Positions 18,505 to 26,813 are shown, counted from the first letter of the stretch. The stretch: 64,000 bases of DNA from JACZUI01 sp965216725 (GCA_965216725.1 CBDCGI010000024.1:1-64000); one strand, 5' to 3'. Made by a program: numbers and translations. The notes: a model not told the origin generated them from the sequence alone.

Positions 18505-19286
18505 TCGTCACCCACACCGGCGGCGACAGCGTGAAAGCCACCGTCAACGTGGATGATCTCTCCCGTCGTCATCGGAGCCCAATCGCTGAGCAGGACGCAA
18601 ACCATCCGTGCCACAGGATCGGGGTTTGACGTGTCCCATTTCAGAGGCGAGCGCTCGGCCCAGACACGGTCGAATGCCTCGAAGCCGGGAATCGACTTCG
18701 CCGCCACGGTGCCGAGCGGCCCCGCCGACACCGCATTGACTCTGACGTTGTGGGCGCCGAGATCTCGCGCCAGGTAGCGGGTGACACTTTGTAGTGCGCT
18801 CTTGGCGACACCCATCCAGTCGTATGCGGGCCATGCCTGGGTGTTGTCGAAATCCATGGCCACCAACGACCCGCCGCCGGCCTTTTGCATCAGCGGGAGC
18901 AGGGCAACTGCCAGCGTCTTGTAGGAGAAGGCCGAAGTCACGAACGCAGTCTGGGCAGACTCGACGGGCGTATCGAGGAACTTCCCCCCAAGCGCATCAT
19001 CTGGGGCAAAGGCAATGGCGTGAAGCGCACCGTCGACACTCCCCCAGCGCTCCTCGAGGTCCAATGTGACCGCTGAGACCTGGTCCGGACTGTTGATGTC
19101 GAGTTCCAGAACCGGACACTCGACCGGAAGCCGCTTCACGACTCGCTCGGTGAGACGCATCCCACGTCCGAACCCCGTGACAACGATCTCTGCCCCTTCT
19201 TCCTGAGCGATCCGCGCCGCGTGCCACGCGATCGAATCGTCGGTGAGCACTCCGGTTATGACCAGTCTCTTGCCTTCGAGCAACAT
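18501..19286 (-). CDS. fabI: Enoyl-[acyl-carrier-protein] reductase (NADH), InhA-like
   Basis: Final reductive step of type II fatty acid elongation. The 261-residue short-chain-dehydrogenase-fold protein starts LLEGKRLVITGVLTDDSIAWH, typical of FabI/InhA, and has MDFDNTQAWPAYDWMGVAKSAL with the catalytic Tyr155 and Lys162 spaced Y-x6-K. VRVNAVSAGPLGTVAAKSI and LLSDWAPMTTGEIIHVDGG complete the family pattern; resemblance is closer to mycobacterial InhA than to E. coli FabI. It is followed upstream (eight bases) by a small membrane protein gene in the same orientation. Confidence 0.93.
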   Translation of the reverse strand: MLLEGKRLVITGVLTDDSIAWHAARIAQEEGAEIVVTGFGRGMRLTERVVKRLPVECPVLELDINSPDQVSAVTLDLEERWGSVDGALHAIAFAPDDALGGKFLDTPVESAQTAFVTSAFSYKTLAVALLPLMQKAGGGSLVAMDFDNTQAWPAYDWMGVAKSALQSVTRYLARDLGAHNVRVNAVSAGPLGTVAAKSIPGFEAFDRVWAERSPLKWDTSNPDPVARMVCVLLSDWAPMTTGEIIHVDGGFHAVAAGVGDD

Positions 19287-19294
19287 CTTTCCTC

Positions 19295-19654
19295 CTAGAA
19301 GCTCTGCCCAAACGTCATGATTCCCCGGATGCCGAGCCCCATCGTGAACAGAAGCAACAGCCCAAGGTAGAGAGTGGGACGTTTACGAAACTGGGGCCGA
19401 TAGATGTAGGCGAATGTGAAAGTCACTGCGATTACGACACCGTAGAAGACATGCTGGTTACCAGGGTCTATACCGGTGTTGGCGACATATACGCCGACCA
19501 GAACTTGCAGGACCAGGGCCGATATGGCGGCCGTGACGGCCCAAACGAAAGACTTTGGTGCGTCCTGCCGCTGGCGCATGGCGATCCCCCAGAGGCCGAC
19601 CACACCACTCAACGCGACACTCACATAACCCCAGAATTGATGAAACCCGCTCAC
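19295..19654 (-). CDS. Four-helix membrane protein of unknown function
   Basis: A 119-residue protein with four hydrophobic segments (about 7-27, 36-58, 65-83, 95-115). It starts at GTG 19654 (SGFHQFWGYVSVAL); the open frame continues upstream but that part overlaps a rightward gene and reads as antisense. A histidine near each end of segment 3 (NQHVFYG) is visible but no heme-binding pattern is convincing. Eight bases upstream of fabI, so probably co-transcribed. I do not recognise the family. Confidence 0.7.
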   Translation of the reverse strand: MSGFHQFWGYVSVALSGVVGLWGIAMRQRQDAPKSFVWAVTAAISALVLQVLVGVYVANTGIDPGNQHVFYGVVIAVTFTFAYIYRPQFRKRPTLYLGLLLLFTMGLGIRGIMTFGQSF

Positions 19655-19723
19655 CGCAGGCGAGCATAGGGAACTCCCTGGCCGGCTCCGTCGTCCATTA
19701 AGATGACGTGCGAGGAGGCGGTC

Positions 19724-19984
19724 ATGTTCGAAGCGGTGGAGTTCATCGAAACGGACGAGCATCCCGAGCCGGTGGAACGGCTGTTGGGCCAATACGCTGA
19801 AGAGATGGACGCGGTCGAGATGGCTCGCTCGGCGAGGGACGCATTCCGCGAATCGGGGTCCGAGGACTACGCGTGGTGGGTCGTTCGCAAGTCCGGCGCC
19901 CGATTGGCACAATTCATAGCCGACTCGAAGAGTGACAAGGAGTTCGTCCTCGACCTCACCACCGGCCAACTCGTCGAGGTCTGA
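19724..19984 (+). CDS. Small acidic protein of unknown function
   Basis: An 86-residue acidic protein (MFEAVEFIETDEHPEPVERLL...). The ATG at 19724 has GAGGAGG six bases ahead, which is stronger than the ATG at 19703. The C-terminal half, WWVVRKSGARLAQFIADSKSDKEFVLDLTTGQLVEV, looks like a compact beta-rich fold. Eight bases before the HAD hydrolase gene, so probably the same transcript. No family recognised. Confidence 0.68.
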   Translation: MFEAVEFIETDEHPEPVERLLGQYAEEMDAVEMARSARDAFRESGSEDYAWWVVRKSGARLAQFIADSKSDKEFVLDLTTGQLVEV

Positions 19985-19992
19985 TTCCGGGT

Positions 19993-20712
19993 TTGGCCCC
20001 TCCCCTGTCCTCCTTCGAAGTTCTGTCCTTCGACTGCTACGGAACCCTGATCGATTGGGAGACAGGCATCTGGAGCCAACTCGAAGGTCCGGCGGCCACG
20101 GCCGGAGTCAGCCGATCCCAGGCCCTTTCCGCCTACGCCAGGCTCGAGTCCCAGTTGGAGCATGAGCACCCGTCTCTTCCTTATCGGCGGATCCTCTCCC
20201 TGGTTCATGCCCGGCTGATGGAGGAGCTTGGTGTTCCTGAGTCGGAAGGCCATTCCGAAAGGTTTGGCGAATCGGTGGGCTCGTGGCCTCCCTTTCCCGA
20301 CTCTCGAGAGGCGTTGCAGGCTCTCGGCAGCCGTTACAAGCTGGTCATTCTCTCCAATGTCGACCAGCGGAGTTTCGCCGGGTCGCAACGCCAGCTCGGA
20401 GCCCGATTCGACGCCATCTACACCGCTGAAGACATTGGCACCTACAAACCGGATCCGGCGAATTTCGATTACCTGCTGGAGCACGTTTCGGCCGATTTCG
20501 GCGTCGGCGCCGAGGGGCTTCTCCACGTCGCCCAGAGCATGTTCCACGACCACGTCCCGGCCAAGGCGGCCGGGCTGAGCACCGCCTGGATCGACAGACA
20601 GAGACTGTCGGAGGGTGGCGATTGGGGAGCCACCGCCGTCGTCGACGACCCTCCGGTCCCCGACTACACGTTCTTCACGTTGCGAGAGTTGGCTGACGCC
20701 GCTGCCAGCTAA
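19993..20712 (+). CDS. HAD-superfamily hydrolase, haloacid dehalogenase type II-like
   Basis: A 239-residue HAD protein. Motif I is LSFDCYGTLIDWE with the nucleophile aspartate, motif II is VILSNVD, and motif III/IV are YKPDPANFDYLL and HVAQSMFHDHVPAKAAGL. The F/Y-D-x-Y-G-T-L-I pattern and LHVAQSMFHDH resemble the L-2-haloacid dehalogenase branch, though phosphatase activity cannot be excluded. The start is TTG 19993. A 48-bp palindromic repeat follows the stop by 18 bases. Confidence 0.85.
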   Translation: MAPPLSSFEVLSFDCYGTLIDWETGIWSQLEGPAATAGVSRSQALSAYARLESQLEHEHPSLPYRRILSLVHARLMEELGVPESEGHSERFGESVGSWPPFPDSREALQALGSRYKLVILSNVDQRSFAGSQRQLGARFDAIYTAEDIGTYKPDPANFDYLLEHVSADFGVGAEGLLHVAQSMFHDHVPAKAAGLSTAWIDRQRLSEGGDWGATAVVDDPPVPDYTFFTLRELADAAAS

Positions 20713-20730
20713 CGCCTCCGTATCCTCCCG

Positions 20731-20778
20731 TCGAGTGTGCTTGTCCTCTCGCTTTTTGGGTAGGACAAGCACACTCGA
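20731..20778. repeat. 48-bp palindromic element, copy 1
   Basis: Perfect 17-bp inverted arms (TCGAGTGTGCTTGTCCT and its complement, 20731-20747 and 20762-20778) flank a 14-base spacer. The same element, reversed and with one spacer difference, is at 46463-46510. It stands between the HAD gene and a co-directional PLP enzyme gene. There is no T-run after the hairpin, so a plain terminator role is not clear. Confidence 0.9.
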
Positions 20779-20836
20779 CAGGTGGCAGGAGGGAGTAAGC
20801 GCAGGTTGCGCCCGGCGACACAGGTAGCGTCGTCCC

Positions 20837-21793
20837 ATGGAACACAGGCTGTCGGCCGCGGCGATCGAAGAGGCTTCTCGGATCGTCGACCCCACGTTCC
20901 TCGACAGCCCCCAATGGGAAGCCGAGACCCTGGCTGCTGCGCTCGGGTGTGCGCTGACCCTCAAAGACGAGACTCAGAACCCAATCCGGAACTTCAAGGG
21001 TCGCGGCGCCGACTACTTCGTCTCAAAGGTGATGGCGAGAGGCGACGGCCGGCTGATGGTATGTGCCAGCACTGGCAACTTCGGGCAAGCAATGGCCTAC
21101 GCCTGCCGTAAGAACAGACTGGGCCTGGTGGTCTACGCCGATAGGAACGCCAACGAGGTCAAGAAGGCCCGCATCTCTGAGCTTGGTGCCGAAGTCCGGC
21201 TCGAAGGCGATGATTTCGACGAAGCCAAGGCGGCAGCCAAGAACTTCTGCCTGGAAACCGGTGCTTGGATGGTCGAAGACGGCCTCGAGCCCGAGATCTC
21301 AGAAGGCGCGGGCACAATCTCCGTCGAGTTGCTGCGGGACGGGCCATTTTCGGCGGTTCTGATTCCTCTTGGCAACGGCGCCCTGCTCAATGGGAATGCG
21401 CGATGGATCAAGGAGGCGGCACCCGCAACCGAGGTGATCGGTGTCTGCGCTTCCGGGGCAGACGCCATGGAGAAATCCTGGCGAAACCGGTCGATTGTCG
21501 ACGGTGTCACTGTCGAGACAATCTCGGAAGGGATCGCGGTGCGGGTACCCGTCCCGGCAGCTGTTGAAGACATGTACGGCCTGGTCGATGATGTGCTTCT
21601 GGTAGACGACGAGGTGACCATCGAGGCGATGCGGGTCATTCATGCCCATACCGGGCTCGCCGTGGAGCCTGCAGCCGCCGTGGGGATCGGGGCCATCCTC
21701 GACCATCCACAACGCTTTGCCGACCGACGTGTGGCAACCATCATCACGGGAGCCAACCTGACAAAACAACAGAGGTCGAGATGGCTGGGTTAG
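20837..21793 (+). CDS. PLP-dependent threonine dehydratase/serine racemase-like enzyme
   Basis: A 318-residue fold-type II PLP enzyme. The lysine that would bind PLP is in NPIRNFKGRGADYF, the phosphate-binding and substrate loop is CASTGNFGQAMAYA, and a glycine-rich PLGNGALLNG loop follows. This is the threonine dehydratase / serine racemase / diaminopropionate lyase branch; the usual SFKxRGA is FKGRGA here. There is no C-terminal regulatory ACT domain, arguing for a catabolic or racemase-like enzyme. ATG start at 20837; the VOC gene follows after ten bases. Confidence 0.82.
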   Translation: MEHRLSAAAIEEASRIVDPTFLDSPQWEAETLAAALGCALTLKDETQNPIRNFKGRGADYFVSKVMARGDGRLMVCASTGNFGQAMAYACRKNRLGLVVYADRNANEVKKARISELGAEVRLEGDDFDEAKAAAKNFCLETGAWMVEDGLEPEISEGAGTISVELLRDGPFSAVLIPLGNGALLNGNARWIKEAAPATEVIGVCASGADAMEKSWRNRSIVDGVTVETISEGIAVRVPVPAAVEDMYGLVDDVLLVDDEVTIEAMRVIHAHTGLAVEPAAAVGIGAILDHPQRFADRRVATIITGANLTKQQRSRWLG

Positions 21794-21803
21794 GGGGCGA
21801 TTC

Positions 21804-22292
21804 TTGGCAATAGGAGAACTGCGGTGCCACGTCATCGACGTTGGCGATCTGGCAATTGCAGAAGAGTTCTGGTCCGAAGTGACCGGCTTACCGGTGATCA
21901 CCAGCGGTTACAACGGCCGGTTCTCCTACCTCGGCCAACCCAAGCCCTGGAAGCACGAGGTGATCCTCCAGCTTCGTGAAGGCGCCAAATCTGAAACGCC
22001 GAACCGCTCCCATGTCGACATCACACCGGCCAACGGCATCGACGACGCCATCGTTCGGATCATCGCGGCTGGAGGATCGGTACGGAAAACCCCGAGCATC
22101 TACCCGCGACCGGGCACCTTTGAAGGCAAACGTCCGGTGATCGACTGGGCCGTCATGCGTGACCCGTTCGGCAACGAGTTCTGCCTCGTCGATGATCTCA
22201 CCCGACAGCAGTCTCGAGCCGTGGAGGACGCTGCAGCAGCGGGTGTCGTTGATGACCACGGATTGAGGGTTGCCGCAGGCGTGACGGCTTAG
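21804..22292 (+). CDS. Glyoxalase/VOC superfamily protein
   Basis: A 162-residue protein with the paired beta-alpha-beta-beta-beta units of the VOC fold: HVIDVGDLAIAEEFWSEVTGLPV and, in the second half, WAVMRDPFGNEFCLVDD. Potential metal ligands are His9, His71 (RSHVDI) and a glutamate near NEFCLV. The start is TTG 21804 after a GGGGG run. The stop overlaps the convergent acyl-CoA ligase by four bases. Substrate unknown; similar proteins are usually annotated as VOC family only. Confidence 0.8.
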   Translation: MAIGELRCHVIDVGDLAIAEEFWSEVTGLPVITSGYNGRFSYLGQPKPWKHEVILQLREGAKSETPNRSHVDITPANGIDDAIVRIIAAGGSVRKTPSIYPRPGTFEGKRPVIDWAVMRDPFGNEFCLVDDLTRQQSRAVEDAAAAGVVDDHGLRVAAGVTA

Positions 22293-23938
22293 CCGTCGTC
22301 GTTTCCGAGGAGGAGATCCGCGTACTGGTCTCTCACTACCTTCTTGTCGAATTTGCCGGTTCCCGTCTTGGGCAAAGAATCGATGAAGACCATTCGATCC
22401 GGAACCCACCACTTGGCCATCCGGCCAACGAGATACTCCTTGACGGAGTCTTCGCTGAGATCTGACCCTTCGGCGACAACGACAAACGCCACGGGTCTCT
22501 CCTGCCATTTGAGATGCTTCAGACCCACGACTGCGGCCTCCAAAACGTCTGGGTGGGACATGATCTCGTTCTCCACTGCAAGTGAGCTCACCCACTCCCC
22601 TCCCGACTTGATCAGGTCTTTGGCGCGGTCGGTGATCTTGATGTAGCCGTTGGGCAGGATCGAGCACACGTCGCCAGTGCGCAGCCAGCCGTCGACGAAC
22701 GACTCCGGAGATCGAGGATCGTTGTAATACTCGGCTGCGATCCAAGGGCCGCGAATCAGTAGTTCGCCAAATGCGACACCGTCGTGTGGCAGCTCGGCTC
22801 CCGCGTCGTCCACGATCTTCACCTTGAGCCCCGGAGCGAGGAGACCCGCTGTTTCCTGAACATCGAGCTTGCGTTGCAGGTCCCAGTCCTCCATTCCCGG
22901 CTTGAGAAGAGCTATCGAGGCCACCGGGTTGGTCTCGGTCATTCCCCATCCTTGAAGGACATCGATATCGCGCTCGACCTTGAACCACTCGATCATCGAC
23001 CGAGGGACGGCCGATCCGCCACACAGGAACGATCGGATGGACGAGGTGTCGGCACTGGGGTTTGCTGACAGGTACTGACGTATCCCCATCCACACGGTGG
23101 GGACTCCAGCGCTGTAGGTGACACGCTCCTCTTCGAAGAGAGAGACGAGGCCCTCAGGGCTCAAATCGGGGCCGGGGTAGGTGAGTTTGGCCCCGACGGT
23201 CACTGCCATGAACGGATATCCCCAGGCCGCGGCATGGAACATGGGCACCACGGGCAGGACATTGTCGGTTGGAAACATCGGCAGGAAGGCCAGATTGGAG
23301 ATCGTGTGGAGGTAAGTCGACCTCTGGGTATAGGCGACTCCCTTGGGGTCGCCGGTGGTTCCTGAGGTGTAGCAGAACATCATCGGTGACCGCTCGTCGA
23401 GCTCTTCCCATGGACCGTGAGGAGCCTGATCGGCGATCAGGTCTTCGTAGGCGATCGAGTTGGGCAGCCGGTCGTCGGAGCTTTCGCCCATCACCACATA
23501 ACGCTCCACGGACTCGAATCGCCCGACGAGAGGCTCCATCAATGGAATGAGGCTCGGATCCACGAACAAGATCCGATCCTGAGCGTGGTTGACGATGTAC
23601 ACCAGTTGGTCGGCGAAGAGGCGGATGTTGAGGGTGTGGCAGACACGGCCCGTGTTGGCAGTTGCCCAGTAGAGCTCATGATGCCGCTGGTTGTTCCAGG
23701 CAAACGTGCCGACGGCGTCGCCTTTTCCCATACCCAATGCGTTAAGCGCCGAAGCGAGCTTGCGGATCCTGATGTCGGTCTCCCCGTACGTGCTTCGAGC
23801 GCGGGTGCCGTCTTGCTCCACCGACACGATCTCCTGGTCGGGATAGAGCCAGACGGCGCGGTCATAGAGCGTCGCCAGGTTCAGCGGGAAGTCATCCTGC
23901 ATGTGGTAGCGGCCCTGAACGTATTGCGGATCGGTCAT
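22289..23938 (-). CDS. Long-chain-fatty-acid--CoA ligase / acyl-CoA synthetase
   Basis: ANL-superfamily adenylating enzyme of 549 residues activating a carboxylic acid to its CoA thioester. Motif A3 is CYTSGTTGDPKGVAYTQ, with LQGWGMTETNPVA (A5), WLRTGDVCSILPNGYIKITDRAKDLIKSGGEW (A7/A8) and the C-terminal LPKTGTGKFDKKVVRD with the catalytic lysine. The medium-chain type FadD pattern fits best. ATG 23938 has GAGGTGA just upstream; the frame's 133-codon upstream extension crosses the NTF2-like gene and is discarded. 61 bases after that gene, so possibly one operon. Confidence 0.92.
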   Translation of the reverse strand: MTDPQYVQGRYHMQDDFPLNLATLYDRAVWLYPDQEIVSVEQDGTRARSTYGETDIRIRKLASALNALGMGKGDAVGTFAWNNQRHHELYWATANTGRVCHTLNIRLFADQLVYIVNHAQDRILFVDPSLIPLMEPLVGRFESVERYVVMGESSDDRLPNSIAYEDLIADQAPHGPWEELDERSPMMFCYTSGTTGDPKGVAYTQRSTYLHTISNLAFLPMFPTDNVLPVVPMFHAAAWGYPFMAVTVGAKLTYPGPDLSPEGLVSLFEEERVTYSAGVPTVWMGIRQYLSANPSADTSSIRSFLCGGSAVPRSMIEWFKVERDIDVLQGWGMTETNPVASIALLKPGMEDWDLQRKLDVQETAGLLAPGLKVKIVDDAGAELPHDGVAFGELLIRGPWIAAEYYNDPRSPESFVDGWLRTGDVCSILPNGYIKITDRAKDLIKSGGEWVSSLAVENEIMSHPDVLEAAVVGLKHLKWQERPVAFVVVAEGSDLSEDSVKEYLVGRMAKWWVPDRMVFIDSLPKTGTGKFDKKVVRDQYADLLLGNDDG

Positions 23939-23999
23939 TTCACCTCGGCCCTCTGGTCCCGGTTTCTGGCATTGGCTATGGCTTGCGTGCCCATTGCCC

Positions 24000-24380
24000 T
24001 TAGTCACCCTCGAGGAAATAGAACTCGTGGAAGGACTTGCATCGTCCGTCGTCGTCAAAGGCGAGGAAATATGCGTTGTGGAAGATCCTGTCCTTTCCAT
24101 CCTTTTGGGGCCGGTATTTGCTCCAACCAAGGGCGACAGCCTTGTTTCCCTCCACGACGTAGGGCTCATAGTGCGCCTCCCAATTGGAGGGATCATCAGG
24201 GTCTTCCAGCCAGCTGGCCACAATCGCCTCCCGACCCCGCGCCGTGACTTTTTCGTTCTCCCACGGCCGATAGCTGTAGACCGCATCTTCGCTGAACAAG
24301 GCGCCGATCTCAGCGGGTTCATTGGATTCCCAAGCACTTACGTAACGGTCCAGCCAAAGTTGGACTTCATTGTGTTTCAT
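24000..24380 (-). CDS. NTF2-like/SnoaL-type protein
   Basis: A 126-residue cone-shaped NTF2-like protein: LDRYVSAWESNEPAEIGALFSEDAVYSYRPW is the typical N-terminal helix pair and first strand, GREAIVASWLEDPDD follows, and FDDDGRCKSFHEFYFLEGD ends the sheet. Members can be enzymes or binding proteins, and nothing here decides. It precedes the acyl-CoA ligase in the same orientation. Confidence 0.82.
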   Translation of the reverse strand: MKHNEVQLWLDRYVSAWESNEPAEIGALFSEDAVYSYRPWENEKVTARGREAIVASWLEDPDDPSNWEAHYEPYVVEGNKAVALGWSKYRPQKDGKDRIFHNAYFLAFDDDGRCKSFHEFYFLEGD

Positions 24381-24464
24381 GACTGATGCTTCACAGTCTG
24401 TGGAAAGGGCCGATAGTCGCGTCTATGGCCATGGTCTGTTGTCGATCGGCTGAAGAATCGGGCA

Positions 24465-25073
24465 TCAGCCGTCCCCGAGTAGCTTTTCCTTTTGAGCTTC
24501 GAACTCTTCGTCGGTCAGCTTGCCGGCGTCGTGTAGCTCGGACAGCTTGTGCAACTGGGATGCAGCCGATTCGCCCTCAGCCTGATCCCCGCTGGATACG
24601 CGGCCGAGGTCCATCCGCTTCTCTCTGACTTCGTAGATCAGCTTCTGGATCTCCTCAGGCGAGGGTATGTCCCGATAGCGGGACTGGCCATGGGTCCCGG
24701 CCGACTCGATCAGCAGGTCTCCGGACCCGAGAAGACGTTCGAAAACGGTCTGGCTGAATGCGACGTCGTTGACGACCTCCAGAGGTATCTCCTTGCCTCT
24801 CTTGGAGATGAATCCGGTACGGAATATCACTCGCTCGTTGGTGATCACGTGTTGGGTTGTGAAGTAGCGGGTCAAACCCCTGGCCACGAGCACGATCAGG
24901 CCCATCGCCAGGACTAGTTGCAGCCATCCCGACCAGTCGTTTGCCTGCACGAATCCCATGAGGACCAGAGTGAGGATGATCAACAACAGCTCTCTGAGGA
25001 TCGATGACCAGTGGGGTCGGAACTCGCGGACGATGACCTCGTCGTCGCTCAGGTATTTCTTCGGGTATCCCAT
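24465..25073 (-). CDS. Membrane PH-like (bPH2/DUF304) protein with C-terminal SHOCT
   Basis: A 202-residue protein. Two membrane helices at about 25-42 and 50-66 precede a bacterial PH-like domain (YFTTQHVITNERVIFRTGFISKRGKEIPLEVVNDVAFSQT in pieces, about 68-145). The C terminus, LHKLSELHDAGKLTDEEFEAQKEKLL, is a clear SHOCT motif, an oligomerisation tail found on many actinobacterial membrane proteins. Function unknown. It borders the large hairpin-rich gap. Confidence 0.85.
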   Translation of the reverse strand: MGYPKKYLSDDEVIVREFRPHWSSILRELLLIILTLVLMGFVQANDWSGWLQLVLAMGLIVLVARGLTRYFTTQHVITNERVIFRTGFISKRGKEIPLEVVNDVAFSQTVFERLLGSGDLLIESAGTHGQSRYRDIPSPEEIQKLIYEVREKRMDLGRVSSGDQAEGESAASQLHKLSELHDAGKLTDEEFEAQKEKLLGDG

Positions 25074-25143
25074 GGACGCAGGCTACCGAATCCGCAAGGC
25101 CCCCTGCCCACGCGGAAGAAGTCACGGCGTCGGAAGTCGCCGA

Positions 25144-25199
25144 GACGCGAGAAACCCCGAGGGAGCCTTGGCCGAAGCCTCAACCCTCTCGGGGTTCTC
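25144..25199. repeat. 56-base hairpin repeat, copy A
   Basis: Starts GACGCGAGAAACCCCGAGGG and ends CCCTCTCGGGGTTCTC, so the ends pair as GAGAACCCCGAG with small bulges. The inner arm GAGCCTT/AAGCCTC forms a second stem with a GGCCG loop. Matches copy B at 51 of 56 positions in the same orientation. Confidence 0.85.
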
Positions 25200-25644
25200 T
25201 TTCCCAGTTGGAATCGGGCCGGGGACCCAACTCCGGTCGGGAGTGCTGTCGGCCGAAGCCGTCAGCGTTGCGAGCCTTCTTTCCGCCTCAGCCTTGCGGC
25301 TGTTGCGGCCTTCCGGTCCGCTCTCTCCTTTTTACGGGAGAGACGAGTCGTGATGACTCGTCGGCCGTGGAGGCCCGCTCGACGATCCCGAGGGATCCCC
25401 GTCCGGGCTTCCGGCCTCCGGCGTCTGTGGTCTCCCGCCTACGCCTTCCTCCGTCTTGCGGCGAACCGCCTGACGGTTGTTCGCAAACCGAGGCCTGCGA
25501 ACTCCGGGCCATTCGGCGAACCTCCTGGACCGGTTCCGGTCTCTGCGGCGAACCGCTGAGTCCGTCCACCGGTGGGTCTCCCCATCGGCGTGAACGGGAA
25601 GGTAGACCATGGGCCGCGGGCAGGCAAGCTGAAAGGCGTTTTGT

Positions 25645-25673
25645 TTTTCGCGACCCCCAGTTCACTTTTCGCG
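25645..25673. promoter_or_regulatory. Paired TTTTCGCG words, pair 1
   Basis: TTTTCGCG at 25645-25652 and 25666-25673, 21 bases apart (two helical turns). AT-rich words in a GC-rich gap suggest protein-binding sites; which protein is unknown. Confidence 0.3.
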
Positions 25674-25727
25674 AACCTTCCGGCAATCAGAAAAAGCCTT
25701 GAAACTCTGGCTGCAACGAAACCTCAG

Positions 25728-25783
25728 GACGCGAGAAACCCCGAGGGAGCTTTGACCGAAGTCTCTGCCCTCTCGGGGTTCTC
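25728..25783. repeat. 56-base hairpin repeat, copy B
   Basis: Same ends as copy A; five internal differences. One C-G pair of the inner stem in copy A becomes U-G here, so pairing is retained although the sequence changed, which supports a structured RNA or DNA element. Confidence 0.85.
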
Positions 25784-25930
25784 CTGCCACTCGGCCGGGA
25801 AAGCGGGCCCCCAGCCGGGCGACGATCCAAGGAAACCGAGGTTCCCTCTTCCCCGTCCGGGGTTGCCCCCGATCGGTCACATGAAAGTACGACCCCGACT
25901 TGTCTCGGGTCAACCCCAAACGCTGGTTTG

Positions 25931-25958
25931 TTTTCGCGAGGTAGACATAGTTTTCGCG
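25931..25958. promoter_or_regulatory. Paired TTTTCGCG words, pair 2
   Basis: TTTTCGCG at 25931-25938 and 25951-25958, 20 bases apart, ending 54 bases before the ATG of the RecB-like nuclease gene. Possible operator for that gene. Confidence 0.35.
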
Positions 25959-26012
25959 CTGGTGTTGGGGACTACCCAATTCTGTCGTAGGCCATTCCTA
26001 AGATCGGCTGTC

Positions 26013-26813
26013 ATGACTGTCGAACTTGCCGAACCGAAGCTGGAGACGCTCTCTCCAAGCCGGGCCGGTGACTTCAAAACCTGCCCCCAACTCTTCAAGT
26101 TCCGCGCCATCGACAAGATCGCCGAGCCGCCAAGCGTCTACCAAGCACGCGGCACCACGGCACACCTCGCCCTCCAGCGGATCTTCGATGAGTCGCCGGC
26201 CAATCGCACGCCAGAGCGGCTCTACGATTTGTTCCGCGAGGCCTGGACCGAGCTTCGAGACGCCGACGAGTTCTCCGACTTGTTCTCCGACATCGAAGAG
26301 GAACGGCAGTGGGGGATCGAGTCGATGGCCTTGCTCGCCAACTACTTCAACGTGGAGGATCCTGCTGCTTTCGATCCCCTCGATCGCGAGCTGGACATGC
26401 TCGAGGATCTCGGCGAGATCACCATCCGGGGAATCCTCGATCGCATGGACCGTGACCCTGGCGATGGGCGACTCGTGATTCTCGACTACAAGACCGGGAA
26501 GGCCCCTCCGGAGCGGTATGCCCTTCCTGCGTTCTTTGCGCTGAAGATCTACGCGCTGCTGATCCGAAAGCGAACCGGCGAGACTCCCAAAGAAGTGCGC
26601 CTCATGTACCTCAATGGCCCCACCTTGTATCGGCACGAGATCGACGATCGCCAACTCGACGCAATGGAGTCACAGCTCCACGCTCTGTGGAATGCGATCG
26701 AGAGAGCCATCGCTCGTGACCAGTACCCACCACGTCCGGGAAGGCTCTGCGACTGGTGCTCCTATCAGGAGATCTGTCCGGCATGGTCCGCGGGTGCGGA
26801 TGAGGGGCTCTAG
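26013..26813 (+). CDS. RecB-like PD-(D/E)XK nuclease with Fe-S cysteine set
   Basis: A 266-residue stand-alone nuclease of the RecB/AddB C-terminal family. The core motifs are IRGILDRMDRD and VILDYKTGKAP, giving the catalytic Asp...Asp-x-Lys. Cys24 together with Cys246, Cys249 and Cys255 (CDWCSYQEIC) form the pattern of 4Fe-4S nucleases such as AddB and Cas4. No helicase part and no cas genes are near. ATG 26013 is used; the frame's upstream extension lies in the hairpin-rich gap. It overlaps the convergent gdh by four bases. Confidence 0.87.
   Translation: MTVELAEPKLETLSPSRAGDFKTCPQLFKFRAIDKIAEPPSVYQARGTTAHLALQRIFDESPANRTPERLYDLFREAWTELRDADEFSDLFSDIEEERQWGIESMALLANYFNVEDPAAFDPLDRELDMLEDLGEITIRGILDRMDRDPGDGRLVILDYKTGKAPPERYALPAFFALKIYALLIRKRTGETPKEVRLMYLNGPTLYRHEIDDRQLDAMESQLHALWNAIERAIARDQYPPRPGRLCDWCSYQEICPAWSAGADEGL

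Larger units (their letters stand above)
25074..26012. other. Non-coding, hairpin-rich interval (939 bases)
   Basis: No open frame here looks like protein: all candidates are Arg/Ser/Pro-rich shadows. The interval holds two copies of a 56-base hairpin repeat and many perfect short inverted repeats, for example GACGAGTC/GACTCGTC at 25342-25362, GATCCC/GGGATC at 25384-25397 and GACCGGTTCCGGTC near 25528-25541. Four TTTTCGCG words occur in two pairs. It separates a leftward gene from a rightward one, so both promoters should lie here. It contains no recognisable RNase P, tmRNA or SRP RNA signature. Confidence 0.75.

Noticed and set aside
19655..19969. N-terminal extension of the small membrane protein gene
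   Set aside because: It is antisense to the acidic protein gene at 19724-19984, has no hydrophobic or family features, and GTG 19654 starts the membrane protein cleanly.
22500..23093. Part of a 401-residue leftward open frame opposite the VOC gene and in another frame of the acyl-CoA ligase
   Set aside because: It is a low-complexity Arg/Ser/Gly-rich shadow of the acyl-CoA ligase and VOC genes.
25074..26012. Gap considered as RNase P RNA, tmRNA or SRP RNA
   Set aside because: The signature sequences of these RNAs (for example the conserved RNase P GAGGAAAGTCC core or a tag-peptide frame) were not found.
26013..26813. RecB-like nuclease considered as Cas4 of a CRISPR system
   Set aside because: No cas genes or repeat-spacer arrays anywhere in the window; the domain is widespread outside CRISPR loci.
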